Origin: a virus
DNA: 38,085 nucleotides
Strand: one strand, 5' to 3'
Virus record (IMG/VR): IMGVR_UViG_3300050821_005432
Span: 1-38,085 of that record
Shown here: positions 1 through 8,131 of the stretch, piece after piece
Numbering within the stretch: the stretch's first letter is position 1
How the letters are laid out: each line of letters begins with the position of its first letter
Notes under the pieces: generated by a model
What the model saw: the letters and a program-made list of their open reading frames with translations, nothing else
Database searches by the model: none
Told to the model about the DNA's origin: nothing
Made by a program: the position numbers and the translations under genes

Positions 1-1
1 G

Positions 2-565
2 ATATCTCCGATTCGTGGCGGCGAGAAGATTGACGAGGATTACTTCGGTCCCTGTATCGTGTTCCCTCATTTCTGGGAAGGTAGGCTTGTGGGATGGCAG
101 CACCGCTGGACCAACCACGGCATCGACACACCTAAGTGGCTCCCCAAGTACACGAACACCAGCGACTTCCCCAAATCGCACACGCTTTACAACTACGACG
201 TGGCGATCAAACACCCTTCCAACCGCGTGGTGGTGGTCGAGTCGGTTCCGACGGTGCTCTTCCTAGAAAGCATGGGAGTCAACGCCGTGGCTACCTTTGG
301 ATCGAGTGTCGTGGATGCCCAGATGCGCTTGTTGCGACGCTTCGAGCATGTGATCCTGGGGCAGGACAACGATGCACCGGGAGCCAAGTTCGTCAAAGGC
401 GCGCGAGCCTACCTGGAGCGCTACGTAGAGGTCACTACGCTCGCTCCCGTGCTCCTCGGAGACGGAGCAGACCTGGGAGACTACATCAAGACGGACGAGC
501 CTGTAACCAACCTCTACGACCACCTGGAAAAAGCCGTAGAAGACGATGTTTTGGACCTATTCTGA
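2..565 (+). CDS. DNA primase, C-terminal TOPRIM part (5' end outside window)
   Basis: The frame is open from base 2 with no stop, so the gene is cut by the window edge; an internal GTG at 59 is not needed as a start. The visible 187 residues contain a TOPRIM fold: a beta strand ending in VVVVES supplies the conserved Glu, and about 50 residues later GQDNDAPG supplies the D-x-D metal motif, followed by an amphipathic helix. Upstream of it, RLVGWQHR resembles the loop before TOPRIM in CHC2-type primases. Such primases make RNA primers on single-stranded DNA for the replicative polymerase, and the DnaE-type polymerase gene lies 1.8 kb downstream. The zinc-binding and helicase parts, if present, are outside the window. 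An OLD-type TOPRIM nuclease is less likely given the neighbours. Confidence 0.75.
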   Translation: MSPIRGGEKIDEDYFGPCIVFPHFWEGRLVGWQHRWTNHGIDTPKWLPKYTNTSDFPKSHTLYNYDVAIKHPSNRVVVVESVPTVLFLESMGVNAVATFGSSVVDAQMRLLRRFEHVILGQDNDAPGAKFVKGARAYLERYVEVTTLAPVLLGDGADLGDYIKTDEPVTNLYDHLEKAVEDDVLDLF

Positions 566-578
566 GGCATAATAGACG

Positions 579-734
579 ATGGGAATGACGAAGTACCAGT
601 CGGTCGAGAAGGCGGAGGTTCTATCCCCCGAGGATCACGAACGTATTGGAACAGAGCTTCGTCGTCTAGGCAAGACCAACGCTCAAGACCTTACTGAGGC
701 TGAGCGTAGGCGCGTGCTAGACTCATCAGAGTAA
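579..734 (+). CDS. Small charged protein of unknown function (51 aa)
   Basis: An open frame of 51 codons fills the gap between the primase and the next gene. It starts at ATG 579 (a second in-frame ATG is at 585) and ends at TAA 734. The product is rich in Glu and Arg, with a predicted helical C-terminal half (ELRRLGK, then LTEAERRRVL). No known domain, membrane segment or metal-binding cluster is seen. There is no clear ribosome-binding site; instead CATAAT lies 5 nt before the ATG, the same arrangement seen ahead of several tail genes. Its place in the replication operon suggests an accessory role, but that is only context. Confidence 0.5.
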   Translation: MGMTKYQSVEKAEVLSPEDHERIGTELRRLGKTNAQDLTEAERRRVLDSSE

Positions 735-742
735 TGAAGTTT

Positions 743-756
743 GGCCCGAATGGGCC
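743..756 (+). promoter_or_regulatory. GC-rich inverted repeat upstream of the ssDNA-binding gene
   Basis: GGCCC-GAAT-GGGCC forms a perfect 5-bp stem with a 4-nt loop. It lies directly after the stop of the 51-aa gene and directly before an extended -10 box. No T-run follows, so it is a weak terminator candidate. An operator or RNA hairpin at the promoter is equally possible. Confidence 0.4.
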
Positions 757-766
757 TTGCTATACT
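757..766 (+). promoter_or_regulatory. Extended -10 promoter (TTGCTATACT) for the early operon
   Basis: TTGCTATACT matches the extended -10 form TGn-TATAAT at five of six hexamer positions. No good -35 at 17 bp spacing is visible. Transcription would start near 773, giving an untranslated leader of about 40 nt. The next gene (ATG 816) has an AAAGGAG Shine-Dalgarno 8 nt ahead of it. The same decamer recurs on the minus strand at 35289-35298 and as TTGCTAGACT at two other places. Confidence 0.6.
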
Positions 767-815
767 CACAACAACAAAGGCAATCGGGATCAACCCGGCC
801 AAAGGAGAAGACTAG

Positions 816-1901
816 ATGTCTGAAATTCGCAGGGGCTCGGCAGCTATTCAAGATGCTGCTAAGTCATCAGGAACGAGTGAGTTCCGCCCTTTCCTTCCGT
901 CGATCTACTGGAAGGATGATCAGGAGGAGCGCTACGTACTCTTCCTCAACGAGGTCGAGGACATGCCGCTGTTCGACATGATCCAGTACATTCCCACTGA
1001 CAGTGGTTTCTTCCAGGAAACTGTCTCGAAGACCGATCCGTTCTTCGGAGAGCGTTCGGATGAGTTCGAGTCCAAGTGGGACGCAACGATCCGCAAAACC
1101 AACGTTGCTATCGCTGTCGAGCTTGAGCCCGTGGTGGAGGTCGTCAACAAACGACGCAAGCCGCGCGGTTTCGAGGTCAAGACAGTGGAGTACGAGCGTC
1201 GCATCTTCGATGATGACGGCGAGGCAACAGGTGAGACAGAAGAAGTGACGGCTCCTGCCGTTGGCTACGTGGCTCAGAGCCCGAACAACTTCTTCAACCA
1301 GGTCAGCAACTACGATGCGAACGAGGCTCCGGTCACCGCGACGGCGCTGAAGATCACTCGTATTGGCAAGGACAAGACCACCGTCTACCAGATCGTCGGT
1401 TACGACGAACTCCCCATCGATCTGTCCAACTTGGTTGGGTACATTGACGGGATCAGTTACCTGGGCGACGACCTCGATCCTCTCCTTGATGAGATCGAGG
1501 ACCTCTCACCGGAGGAGGCCGCGCTAGCAATCGGCCGCAAGCTCCTCGACAAACGCGAAGAGGAGTTGATCGATGACGACCGCTACCAGGAGTTGCTAGA
1601 GGGCGTCACGGAGTCGATGGACAAGTACGGCAACAAGAAGAAAAACAAGAAGAAGGAGAAAGACCCACCGAGGAGTCGGGCGGCTGCGCGTCGTTCGACA
1701 AAAGCAACGGAGCCCGAGCCGGAGGACGCAGGAGACGATCCTGACGAGCCCGCTTCTGACCCGGAGCCTACCGAGGAGGTCAAACCTGCCCGCAAAGCTG
1801 CCAAAAAAGCAGCAGCGAAAACGTCCACCAAACAGTCTCCTGAAGACCGGATGGCGGAGTTGCGCAAAAAGGCAGCGGAGAGAGCAGCAGCGCGAAAGTA
1901 A
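816..1901 (+). CDS. Probable phage single-stranded-DNA-binding or replisome accessory protein
   Basis: This 361-aa protein starts at ATG 816 behind AAAGGAG. Residues 1-270 form a globular part, beginning with a basic helix and then a WKDD..RYVLFL strand. That pattern resembles proteins carried by actinophages next to replication genes and often annotated as ssDNA-binding; I infer the role from this and from its place between primase and polymerase. The tail is low complexity and modular: a Lys-rich stretch (KKKNKKKEK, about 273-282), an acidic Glu/Asp/Pro stretch (about 299-322), then a Lys/Ala-rich histone-like tail (about 323-361). Acidic tails of SSB-type proteins recruit partners, whereas Lys/Ala tails bind DNA nonspecifically. 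No catalytic motif is seen. A structural or purely regulatory role cannot be excluded. Confidence 0.5.
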   Translation: MSEIRRGSAAIQDAAKSSGTSEFRPFLPSIYWKDDQEERYVLFLNEVEDMPLFDMIQYIPTDSGFFQETVSKTDPFFGERSDEFESKWDATIRKTNVAIAVELEPVVEVVNKRRKPRGFEVKTVEYERRIFDDDGEATGETEEVTAPAVGYVAQSPNNFFNQVSNYDANEAPVTATALKITRIGKDKTTVYQIVGYDELPIDLSNLVGYIDGISYLGDDLDPLLDEIEDLSPEEAALAIGRKLLDKREEELIDDDRYQELLEGVTESMDKYGNKKKNKKKEKDPPRSRAAARRSTKATEPEPEDAGDDPDEPASDPEPTEEVKPARKAAKKAAAKTSTKQSPEDRMAELRKKAAERAAARK

Positions 1902-1906
1902 CGCGC

Positions 1907-2335
1907 GTGCTTGATCCAAAGAAAGGCATCGCTCTATTCACCGATGGGTCGTCCTATTACAAGGACGGCTCCGGTGGATGGGCGTGGGTCGCCATTGACT
2001 GCTTCGGCGGCGAGGAGATTGGCTCCGGCTATGTCCCCGACACGACGAACAATCGAATGGAGATGCAGGCATGGGTTGAGGGCTTGAACCATCTGGTCGA
2101 GACTCTTGGCCCATGCGATGTTCTTCTCTACAGCGACAGCGAGTACGTGGGGCTCGGAGCTATGGACCGATCTCGCGCTCGCAAAAAGAACAAGGACCTA
2201 TGGGAAGAAATTGATGAAGCGATCGACCGCCACAAGTATGTCGAGTTCGTGTGGGTCAAGGGTCACCACGAGAGCCACTACAATCACCTAGTAGACGAGC
2301 TAGCAGGCAACGCAAGGAAGATGGGTAGCCGATGA
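1907..2335 (+). CDS. rnhA: Ribonuclease HI
   Basis: The 142-aa product has the complete RNase HI active site: D13 in LFTDGSS, E52 in NNRMEM, D77 in YSDSEYV and D130 in HLVDELAG, with histidines at 120, 121 and 124 in the flexible loop before the last Asp. The enzyme cuts RNA in RNA-DNA hybrids, which here would remove primers made by the upstream primase. Length is normal for a minimal bacterial or phage RNase HI. The start is GTG 1907, six bases after the previous stop, with no strong ribosome-binding site, so coupling to the preceding gene is likely. Its end overlaps the polymerase start by ATGA. Confidence 0.9.
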   Translation: MLDPKKGIALFTDGSSYYKDGSGGWAWVAIDCFGGEEIGSGYVPDTTNNRMEMQAWVEGLNHLVETLGPCDVLLYSDSEYVGLGAMDRSRARKKNKDLWEEIDEAIDRHKYVEFVWVKGHHESHYNHLVDELAGNARKMGSR

Positions 2336-5300
2336 GTCTCCATGTACATAGCGAGTATTCCGCCCTCGACGGTTGGTCAACCGTTGATGAGATTGCGGAG
2401 CGCATGCTGGAGATCAAGTGCCCGTTCTGCGGGCTCACCGATCACGGCGTGGTAGCTGGGCACATCGAGTTCGACAAAGCCATGCGCAGTCGTGGCCTCA
2501 ACCCCGTGTTCGGAGCCGAGCTATACCACGGGATCAACTTCGGCACCCTCAAGAAAAACGAGCGCGACCAGGCCCACCTTATCGCCCTGGCTATGACCGA
2601 CGAGGGCCTAAGGAACCTGTGGTGCCTCACCAATGCGACGGCTGCCCGCGACCACTTCCACCACGTTGGACGTGTGACTAGTGAGGACATCATAAGGTAC
2701 AAGGAGGGCATCGTATTCACATCAGCATGCCCGCTCGGTCATGTACCCCAAGGTCTGCTCAAAGGTGATACCACGATGCTCAACTGGTACCTCGAAAACC
2801 TGGGCGACAACTTCTGCATGGAGATCACGACGTATCCCGGTGATGTTGAGTGGCGCGACAGGGACTCTGACGATGACGAAGCGACCATCACTCCGCAACT
2901 CATCAACGAACTGGTCGTAGATACCGCTCACGAGCGAGGGGTGCGAGTCACTTACGGGGATGATGGTCACTACGCCCGCCTGGACCAGTACGAGGCTCAC
3001 GATATGTACATCGCGGCACAGCTACGCGAGTCGATATATACGCCAACCGAGGACCGCAAGATGTGGCATCCTCCTGGAGCGCTCTGCATCAAGGACGAGG
3101 CGACCGTGCGCGAGAACCTTGGCTACCTGCCCGAGTCAGTGGTTGATGAAGCGATCAACAACACGTATGAGATTGGTGAAAAGGCCGACGCCCACCTGCC
3201 CAACGTAGAGAAACCTCACATGCCGATCTTCGTGCCAGCCGATTGTCCGTGGCTGGAGGATACGGACGAGGACGTGGCAGAAATCTTCATGCGCCTAGTG
3301 ACCGAAGGCATCGAGCGCATCTACGGTGGCACGGAGAAAGAGGTCGAGGCGATTGAGAAAGCCATCAAGGAGATGGAAACCCTCATGGAGGATGACCTGG
3401 AGCATTACTTCCTCCTGGCGTGGGACGTGATCCAGTTCTGCAAACTGGAAGAAATCAACGTGGGTCCTGGACGAGGATCATCCGCCGGGGCGATCGTCGC
3501 ATACGCTCTGGGCATCACGGACGTGGACCCTCTCCACTATGACTTGTACTTCGAGCGATTCTGGAACAAGGGGCGCACCGATGGCTTCCCTGATATCGAT
3601 ACTGACTTCGCCAAGTCTCGCCGTGGGGAGATTCTTGACTACCTGATCGCGCGCATTGGGCTAGAGCGCGTCTGCTCCATCGGAACGGTGACCCGCATGA
3701 AGCCCGTTGCCGTCATCGAGAAGCTTGCCATCGCATGCGAGATCGATCACGGTTCAATGGAACAGATCAAGCGTATCGTCAAGCAGACGAAGGACATCGA
3801 GATTCACGGCCACGAACAGATCGGATGGAACCCTGAGCTTGAGCCTGGAAAGATCATCTACGTCAATACATCCACGGAGCACAACCCCGAGGGTGACAAA
3901 GTAGGTGAAGAAATCCAGGACTGGATCGGCGATGATAGGCTACGCGCCAAGTTCATCGAGATGTGTGAACACGCATGCTCGCGTGCCAGCAACTACGGCA
4001 TCCACGCTTCCGGGATCGTGGTCGCTGACATCGATCTCTCCGGCTACGCGCCTGCGTACCTGCGTGGCGGCGGTAAAACGGAAGGTATCCCAGCTACGCA
4101 GTTCCCCATGTCAACGATCGAGAACTTGAAGCTCCTGAAGCTCGATGTCCTGGGGCTCAAGACGCTCGACACCTTGGCTGTGTGGGATCAACTCATGAAA
4201 GAAAAAGGGACCGAGACTAAATGGTCTGGTCTTGATCTCCAGGACCACCCGGAGGAGATGTGGGACTTGCCAGAGGAAGGGTTTGTCTCAGGCATCTTCC
4301 AGGTGGAGACACCAGGCGGCAAGGTGCTCGCTGAAAAGCTGAAACCACGCTCGATCGAGGAGCTTGCGGTCCTTGGTTCCCTGAACCGCCCTGGACCTCA
4401 ACGAGATGGTGTTCCTAACAGGTACATCGCTCGCATGGAGGGACGCAGCGAGGTCACATACCCCCATCCCATGCTGGAAGAGATTCTGAAGCCGACCTAC
4501 GGGCTTTTTGTTTACCAGGAGCAGATCATTCGGTTCATGGGTGCCCTTGGGTACTCGCTCGGCGACGCTGACGCTGTGCGAAAGATACTTGGAAAGAAGC
4601 ATCCGGAGAAGCTGAGTGAAATCTTCGAGGGCTTCAACGAGTGGGACAAAAAGGGCTTCCTTGCCGTTGCTGTTGAAAAAGGATTCACCAAGGAGTCGGC
4701 GACAGAGGTCTGGAAAGGCATCGAAGGGTTCGCAAGCTATTCATTCAACAAGTCCCACGCCGTGGCGTATGCGATCATCGGCTTCCGCTGCTTGTATGCC
4801 AAGTACTACGGTCCCCAGGAGTTCTACATCGCATGTATCCGTACAGTGGACAAGCAGAAGCGCGCTGAACTGACGCCCCAGTACATCAAAGAGGCTCGTC
4901 GTGCCGGGATCAAGGTACTGCCTCCGGACATCCGCTACTCGCAGGCGGAAGTGAACGTCCACGACGGGAATATCTACTTCGGATTCGGTGACATCAAGGG
5001 CGTGGGTACCGGCGGAGCGTACTTGGTCAAACTGCGCGACGAGGAGGGCTTCGATATCTCTACTCCCGAGTCATTTGAGGAGATGTTGGGGTGCTTCAAT
5101 GAAGTGGCGCTTGCAGAAAAGAAGGAACTCGTGGCATCCGGTGATCTACCCGAGGAATGGAAGTCACCAAAGCAGATGCTCAATGAGAAAAAGCTTTCGC
5201 TGGTGCATGCTGTCGGTGCGTGGGATGATCTGGAAGGTGTAGCCGTGGACCTTCGCACCAAACAGAAGTGCGAGCTTGAGCTTCTGAATGTGATCCTGAC

Positions 5301-5721
5301 TGACGACACAGAAGAAATCATCGAAGCTCACGAGGATGTTATCGAGCAGTGCTCTTCCTGGGATCAGGCAGTGATGACATGGGAAGACAAAGAGAACGAC
5401 CCCGAGCAGGAGGTCGAGTGGGTCTACGAGGACACCGGGGAGGAGATACCTGCCGCCAAGAGGTACAGGGACTATCGCCTACCTGGTATCATTACAGAGG
5501 TAAGACCGACGAAGGTGAGAGCTAGTGGGAAGGCAATGGGTATCATCACAATCGAGTACGGCAGGCATGAGTTGCAGTTCGCATGCTTCTCGCACAAGTG
5601 GCCCACTAACAAGTTCATGTTCAAACCACACAACGTCGGCATCTTCTCCATCCGCCAGAGCGCTCCCACCGAGAAGCGCGGCGAGGGATATCACTTCGAG
5701 ACGGGGCATTTGTTGAAATGA
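2332..5721 (+). CDS. dnaE: DNA polymerase III alpha subunit-like replicative polymerase (C family)
   Basis: The 1129-aa protein is a full-length DnaE-type polymerase. The N-terminal PHP domain begins with HVHSEYS (H4, H6), followed by TDHG (D37, H38) and a later Glu in GAELY; these metal ligands look intact, so the domain could be active. The polymerase palm has GPGRGSSAGA at about 378-387 and PDIDTDF at 420-426, equivalent to the two catalytic aspartates of E. coli PDFDIDF. A C-terminal OB-like strand region lies at about 1040-1100. It would extend DNA from primers as the phage's own replicase. The start overlaps rnhA and the end overlaps the next gene, both by ATGA. No intein or frameshift is seen. 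No separate clamp or epsilon exonuclease gene is visible, so host subunits or the PHP domain may supply those functions. Confidence 0.95.
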   Translation: MSLHVHSEYSALDGWSTVDEIAERMLEIKCPFCGLTDHGVVAGHIEFDKAMRSRGLNPVFGAELYHGINFGTLKKNERDQAHLIALAMTDEGLRNLWCLTNATAARDHFHHVGRVTSEDIIRYKEGIVFTSACPLGHVPQGLLKGDTTMLNWYLENLGDNFCMEITTYPGDVEWRDRDSDDDEATITPQLINELVVDTAHERGVRVTYGDDGHYARLDQYEAHDMYIAAQLRESIYTPTEDRKMWHPPGALCIKDEATVRENLGYLPESVVDEAINNTYEIGEKADAHLPNVEKPHMPIFVPADCPWLEDTDEDVAEIFMRLVTEGIERIYGGTEKEVEAIEKAIKEMETLMEDDLEHYFLLAWDVIQFCKLEEINVGPGRGSSAGAIVAYALGITDVDPLHYDLYFERFWNKGRTDGFPDIDTDFAKSRRGEILDYLIARIGLERVCSIGTVTRMKPVAVIEKLAIACEIDHGSMEQIKRIVKQTKDIEIHGHEQIGWNPELEPGKIIYVNTSTEHNPEGDKVGEEIQDWIGDDRLRAKFIEMCEHACSRASNYGIHASGIVVADIDLSGYAPAYLRGGGKTEGIPATQFPMSTIENLKLLKLDVLGLKTLDTLAVWDQLMKEKGTETKWSGLDLQDHPEEMWDLPEEGFVSGIFQVETPGGKVLAEKLKPRSIEELAVLGSLNRPGPQRDGVPNRYIARMEGRSEVTYPHPMLEEILKPTYGLFVYQEQIIRFMGALGYSLGDADAVRKILGKKHPEKLSEIFEGFNEWDKKGFLAVAVEKGFTKESATEVWKGIEGFASYSFNKSHAVAYAIIGFRCLYAKYYGPQEFYIACIRTVDKQKRAELTPQYIKEARRAGIKVLPPDIRYSQAEVNVHDGNIYFGFGDIKGVGTGGAYLVKLRDEEGFDISTPESFEEMLGCFNEVALAEKKELVASGDLPEEWKSPKQMLNEKKLSLVHAVGAWDDLEGVAVDLRTKQKCELELLNVILTDDTEEIIEAHEDVIEQCSSWDQAVMTWEDKENDPEQEVEWVYEDTGEEIPAAKRYRDYRLPGIITEVRPTKVRASGKAMGIITIEYGRHELQFACFSHKWPTNKFMFKPHNVGIFSIRQSAPTEKRGEGYHFETGHLLK

Positions 5722-5912
5722 AGATCAGAGTCAAATTCAGAGAACCAGGACAAAGCTACACGTATGAAACCGATCTACCAGTAGCGGTCAATGATCAGGT
5801 ACTTGTGCCTACGGATTCACCAATCTCTGGACCGGAGGAGAAGGCCGCAACCGTTGTCAGCCTTACCTCTTCCTACGACGGGCCATGCAAGGAAGTACTG
5901 GAGATTCTATGA
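5718..5912 (+). CDS. Small beta-rich protein of unknown function (64 aa)
   Basis: A 64-aa frame is translationally coupled on both sides: its ATG overlaps the polymerase stop and its stop overlaps the recA start, both as ATGA. The sequence is mostly short beta strands, with a VNDQVLVPTD segment and a C-terminal SSYDGPCKEVLEIL that I recognise as a recurrent pattern in small actinophage proteins of unknown role. It resembles a small SH3 or OB barrel, loosely like the N-terminus of PriA. A role in replication or recombination is inferred only from position. Confidence 0.65.
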   Translation: MKIRVKFREPGQSYTYETDLPVAVNDQVLVPTDSPISGPEEKAATVVSLTSSYDGPCKEVLEIL

Positions 5913-7021
5913 GCAAGCAAACGCAACGCAAAAAGCTAGACGCAATGAAGACGAGCGCCATCAAAGCCTACGGGCCGCGCTCCGCTGCTATGGGCAGTGA
6001 GCACTACGTCTTCAACGCCGTGTCCACCGGCTCCCTCATGCTGGACTACAAGCTTGGCACCGGGGGTGTCATCTATGGCGGTCTGGTCGAGGTCTTCGGA
6101 GCCAACGGCCTGGGCAAGAGTAGTGCCCTTCTCTACGGCACACTCGCTAACGTGCAGAAGGAAGAAAAGCTCGCGGCGCTGATCGCAACCGAGCCTATCT
6201 TTGACAAGAAGTGGGCAGCCAAGCTTGGCCTTGACCCCGACTTCCTCCTCATCCTGCGTCCGGAAAACGCCCAAGAGGCGTTCGACATGATGCGTGATCT
6301 GACGTTCAATACCGACATCGACTTCATCGGCATGGACTCACTCGGCGCGATGGGTAACGAATCGAGTCAGAAAGAGGGCGGTAGGCCCAAGGCATACGGC
6401 ATCTCAGGTGAGGTCACGTCTGGACTCAACGACATCATGCCCCGTGTGTACAAGTCCAACAAGGGCATCATGGTCATCAACCAGCAGCGCCAAGCTGGGC
6501 AGGCGAACGGCAACACCTTCTACGAGTCGCCCGGTGGAGAGGCCCTGAAGCACCACGCCTGGGTACGCATCCAGGTCAAGCCAGGGTCGAAAAAATACCA
6601 GGTCAAGATCGATGGCGAGGATGCGCTAGCCGGTCGGGAATTGAAGTGTACCTTCAAGAAGCCCAGCAAGGTATCACATCTGCTTGGTAAGTCTGCTGAG
6701 TTCGACTTCTACACGATCGAACACCCGGACTTCGAAAACCTGATTGGCATCGATCAGGTGGGTGATTACGTGAAAGTCGCCAAGGTCACCGGGGTCTTCA
6801 AATCACAGGGCTCATGGCTCGAACATTCGGTGTTCCCCAAAGGGAAAATCCAGGGCATCGCCAAGGCTCGCAAATTCTTCACCAAAGAGCCAGAGGCGAT
6901 GGAGGCCGTGCGCAATGATGTGATGAAAGTCATGATCCAGCAAGAGCTTGAGGCCCAAGAGAAGTCCGGTCCCCCGTCCGATGAGAGCGGGGGCGACGAT
7001 GGCACGTCGGGGGACGAGTAA
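5909..7021 (+). CDS. recA: RecA/UvsX-like recombinase
   Basis: The 370-aa protein starts at ATG 5909, which overlaps the previous stop and has GGAG upstream; an in-frame ATG at 5885 would overlap more and lacks a site. Walker A is GANGLGKS (64-71) and a Walker B-like strand is DFIGMDS (about 138-144). The conserved Glu follows in IATEP, and a segment with VINQQRQAG matches the region leading into DNA-binding loop L2. It would form filaments on ssDNA and catalyse strand exchange in recombination-dependent replication. The C-terminus is acidic and Gly-rich. It lies directly upstream of two nucleases and RuvC, a coherent recombination set. Divergence from bacterial RecA is substantial; UvsX is the closest functional analogue. 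Confidence 0.9.
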   Translation: MSKQTQRKKLDAMKTSAIKAYGPRSAAMGSEHYVFNAVSTGSLMLDYKLGTGGVIYGGLVEVFGANGLGKSSALLYGTLANVQKEEKLAALIATEPIFDKKWAAKLGLDPDFLLILRPENAQEAFDMMRDLTFNTDIDFIGMDSLGAMGNESSQKEGGRPKAYGISGEVTSGLNDIMPRVYKSNKGIMVINQQRQAGQANGNTFYESPGGEALKHHAWVRIQVKPGSKKYQVKIDGEDALAGRELKCTFKKPSKVSHLLGKSAEFDFYTIEHPDFENLIGIDQVGDYVKVAKVTGVFKSQGSWLEHSVFPKGKIQGIAKARKFFTKEPEAMEAVRNDVMKVMIQQELEAQEKSGPPSDESGGDDGTSGDE

Positions 7022-7349
7022 GCGCCTCTCAGTGGACCACGAGGAAGCTATCGCCCGCGCCTACGGCGGAAAGCGCTCGCCCTCCTCAGGAGGAGCCGCA
7101 CACGACTACGGCGATGTAAGGTGTCCGACGGTCTTGATAGAGTGCAAGGCCACCATGCAGGAAGCCAAGCCCAAAGTCCTCAAAGAGTTCGAGAAGATCG
7201 CCGTCGAGGCATACGCAGAGGGGCGCGAACCCGCGTTGGCCCTGCGCTACTATGCCCCGGACAGCATCCTGGCTGACACCGATGGATGGGTCGATCTGAT
7301 CGTGCGCACGGTAGGCGACGACAAGGAGCGCGAGCCATGCTCAAGCTAG
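6999..7349 (+). CDS. PD-(D/E)XK nuclease, possible Holliday-junction resolvase-like
   Basis: I choose ATG 6999, which overlaps the end of recA by 23 nt; an upstream TTG at 6948 would overlap far more. The 116-aa protein carries a PD-(D/E)XK signature: an early Glu in DHEEAIA (15-16), D39 in YGDVRCP, and E48-C-K50 in LIECKAT, followed by helices and the strand ALALRYY. Size and spacing fit archaeal-type (Hjc-like) or phage resolvases and small VRR-type nucleases. The substrate cannot be told from sequence. It overlaps the next gene by 13 nt. A second, RuvC-type resolvase lies downstream, so this one may instead process ends or flaps. Confidence 0.65.
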   Translation: MARRGTSKRLSVDHEEAIARAYGGKRSPSSGGAAHDYGDVRCPTVLIECKATMQEAKPKVLKEFEKIAVEAYAEGREPALALRYYAPDSILADTDGWVDLIVRTVGDDKEREPCSS

Positions 7350-8131
7350 ACAAAACTCAGATTACCAAAAACCTCGGTAAGAAGTACAAGTACGTCCCCT
7401 ACCTGGAGAAGGCGATTGCCGAGTTCGATGACGAATGGCAGTTCGTCTATCAGGAAAAGGAAGATGACAAGTACTGGCATCCCTCCGGCCATTGCCTGCC
7501 CTCCCTTCAGGAGCTATACGTCATCGCTTGCGGGGAAACAGAGCGCGAGGCGATCTCTGGGTCCTTGCGCAAGATTTTCCAGGTCGGTCACTTCTGGCAT
7601 CAGTGGCTCCAGTACATCACCCTAGAGAAGCTAGGATTCTGCGACGCTGACGCGATCGAGCGTCGTGCTATGCGCGCGTGGGGCGAGAAGGAAGTCGCCC
7701 GAGTCGGCATCAACGAGCATGGCCTGACGGCAGAGGGGTGGAAGCCTGCTCCCTATCACGCGGTACTAGGGTCAGGGGATGTGGCTCCGCTCAAAGCTCC
7801 TAACTGGACTGGCATCGTGGATTACAAGACGATGAACTCCAATAGTTTCGCGCAGCCGAGGATACCTGAGCGATTCGATGCCAAGTACGAGTGCCAGATC
7901 AACGTCTACATGGACCTCTTTGATGTGGCCGAGGCAATCATCCTGCCGATCAACAAGGACACCTGTGAATTCAAGGAGTTCTTGTACGAGCGCAACCAGC
8001 CGTTGATCGATACGATTTACGAGAAGTGGGAATTTGTAAGCGTCTGCCTTGATGCGGGCGAGCCACCCACGCAGGCCGACAACGATATGTTCGACCTCGA
8101 TCATCTGCTAGTAGGGCCGATATCGACATGA
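7337..8131 (+). CDS. RecB/Cas4-family PD-(D/E)XK exonuclease
   Basis: The 264-aa frame begins at ATG 7337 with GGAG ten bases upstream, inside the end of the preceding gene. The motifs of the RecB/lambda-exonuclease branch are in order: H85 in VGHFWHQWL, D148 in GSGDVA, D162-Y-K164 in IVDYKT, and Q187...Y191 in ECQINVYM. The cysteines do not form the four-Cys iron-sulfur cluster typical of Cas4, so this is an AddB/RecB-like nuclease without that cluster. It likely resects DNA ends to load the neighbouring RecA-like protein. It overlaps ruvC by ATGA. Confidence 0.8.
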   Translation: MLKLDKTQITKNLGKKYKYVPYLEKAIAEFDDEWQFVYQEKEDDKYWHPSGHCLPSLQELYVIACGETEREAISGSLRKIFQVGHFWHQWLQYITLEKLGFCDADAIERRAMRAWGEKEVARVGINEHGLTAEGWKPAPYHAVLGSGDVAPLKAPNWTGIVDYKTMNSNSFAQPRIPERFDAKYECQINVYMDLFDVAEAIILPINKDTCEFKEFLYERNQPLIDTIYEKWEFVSVCLDAGEPPTQADNDMFDLDHLLVGPIST

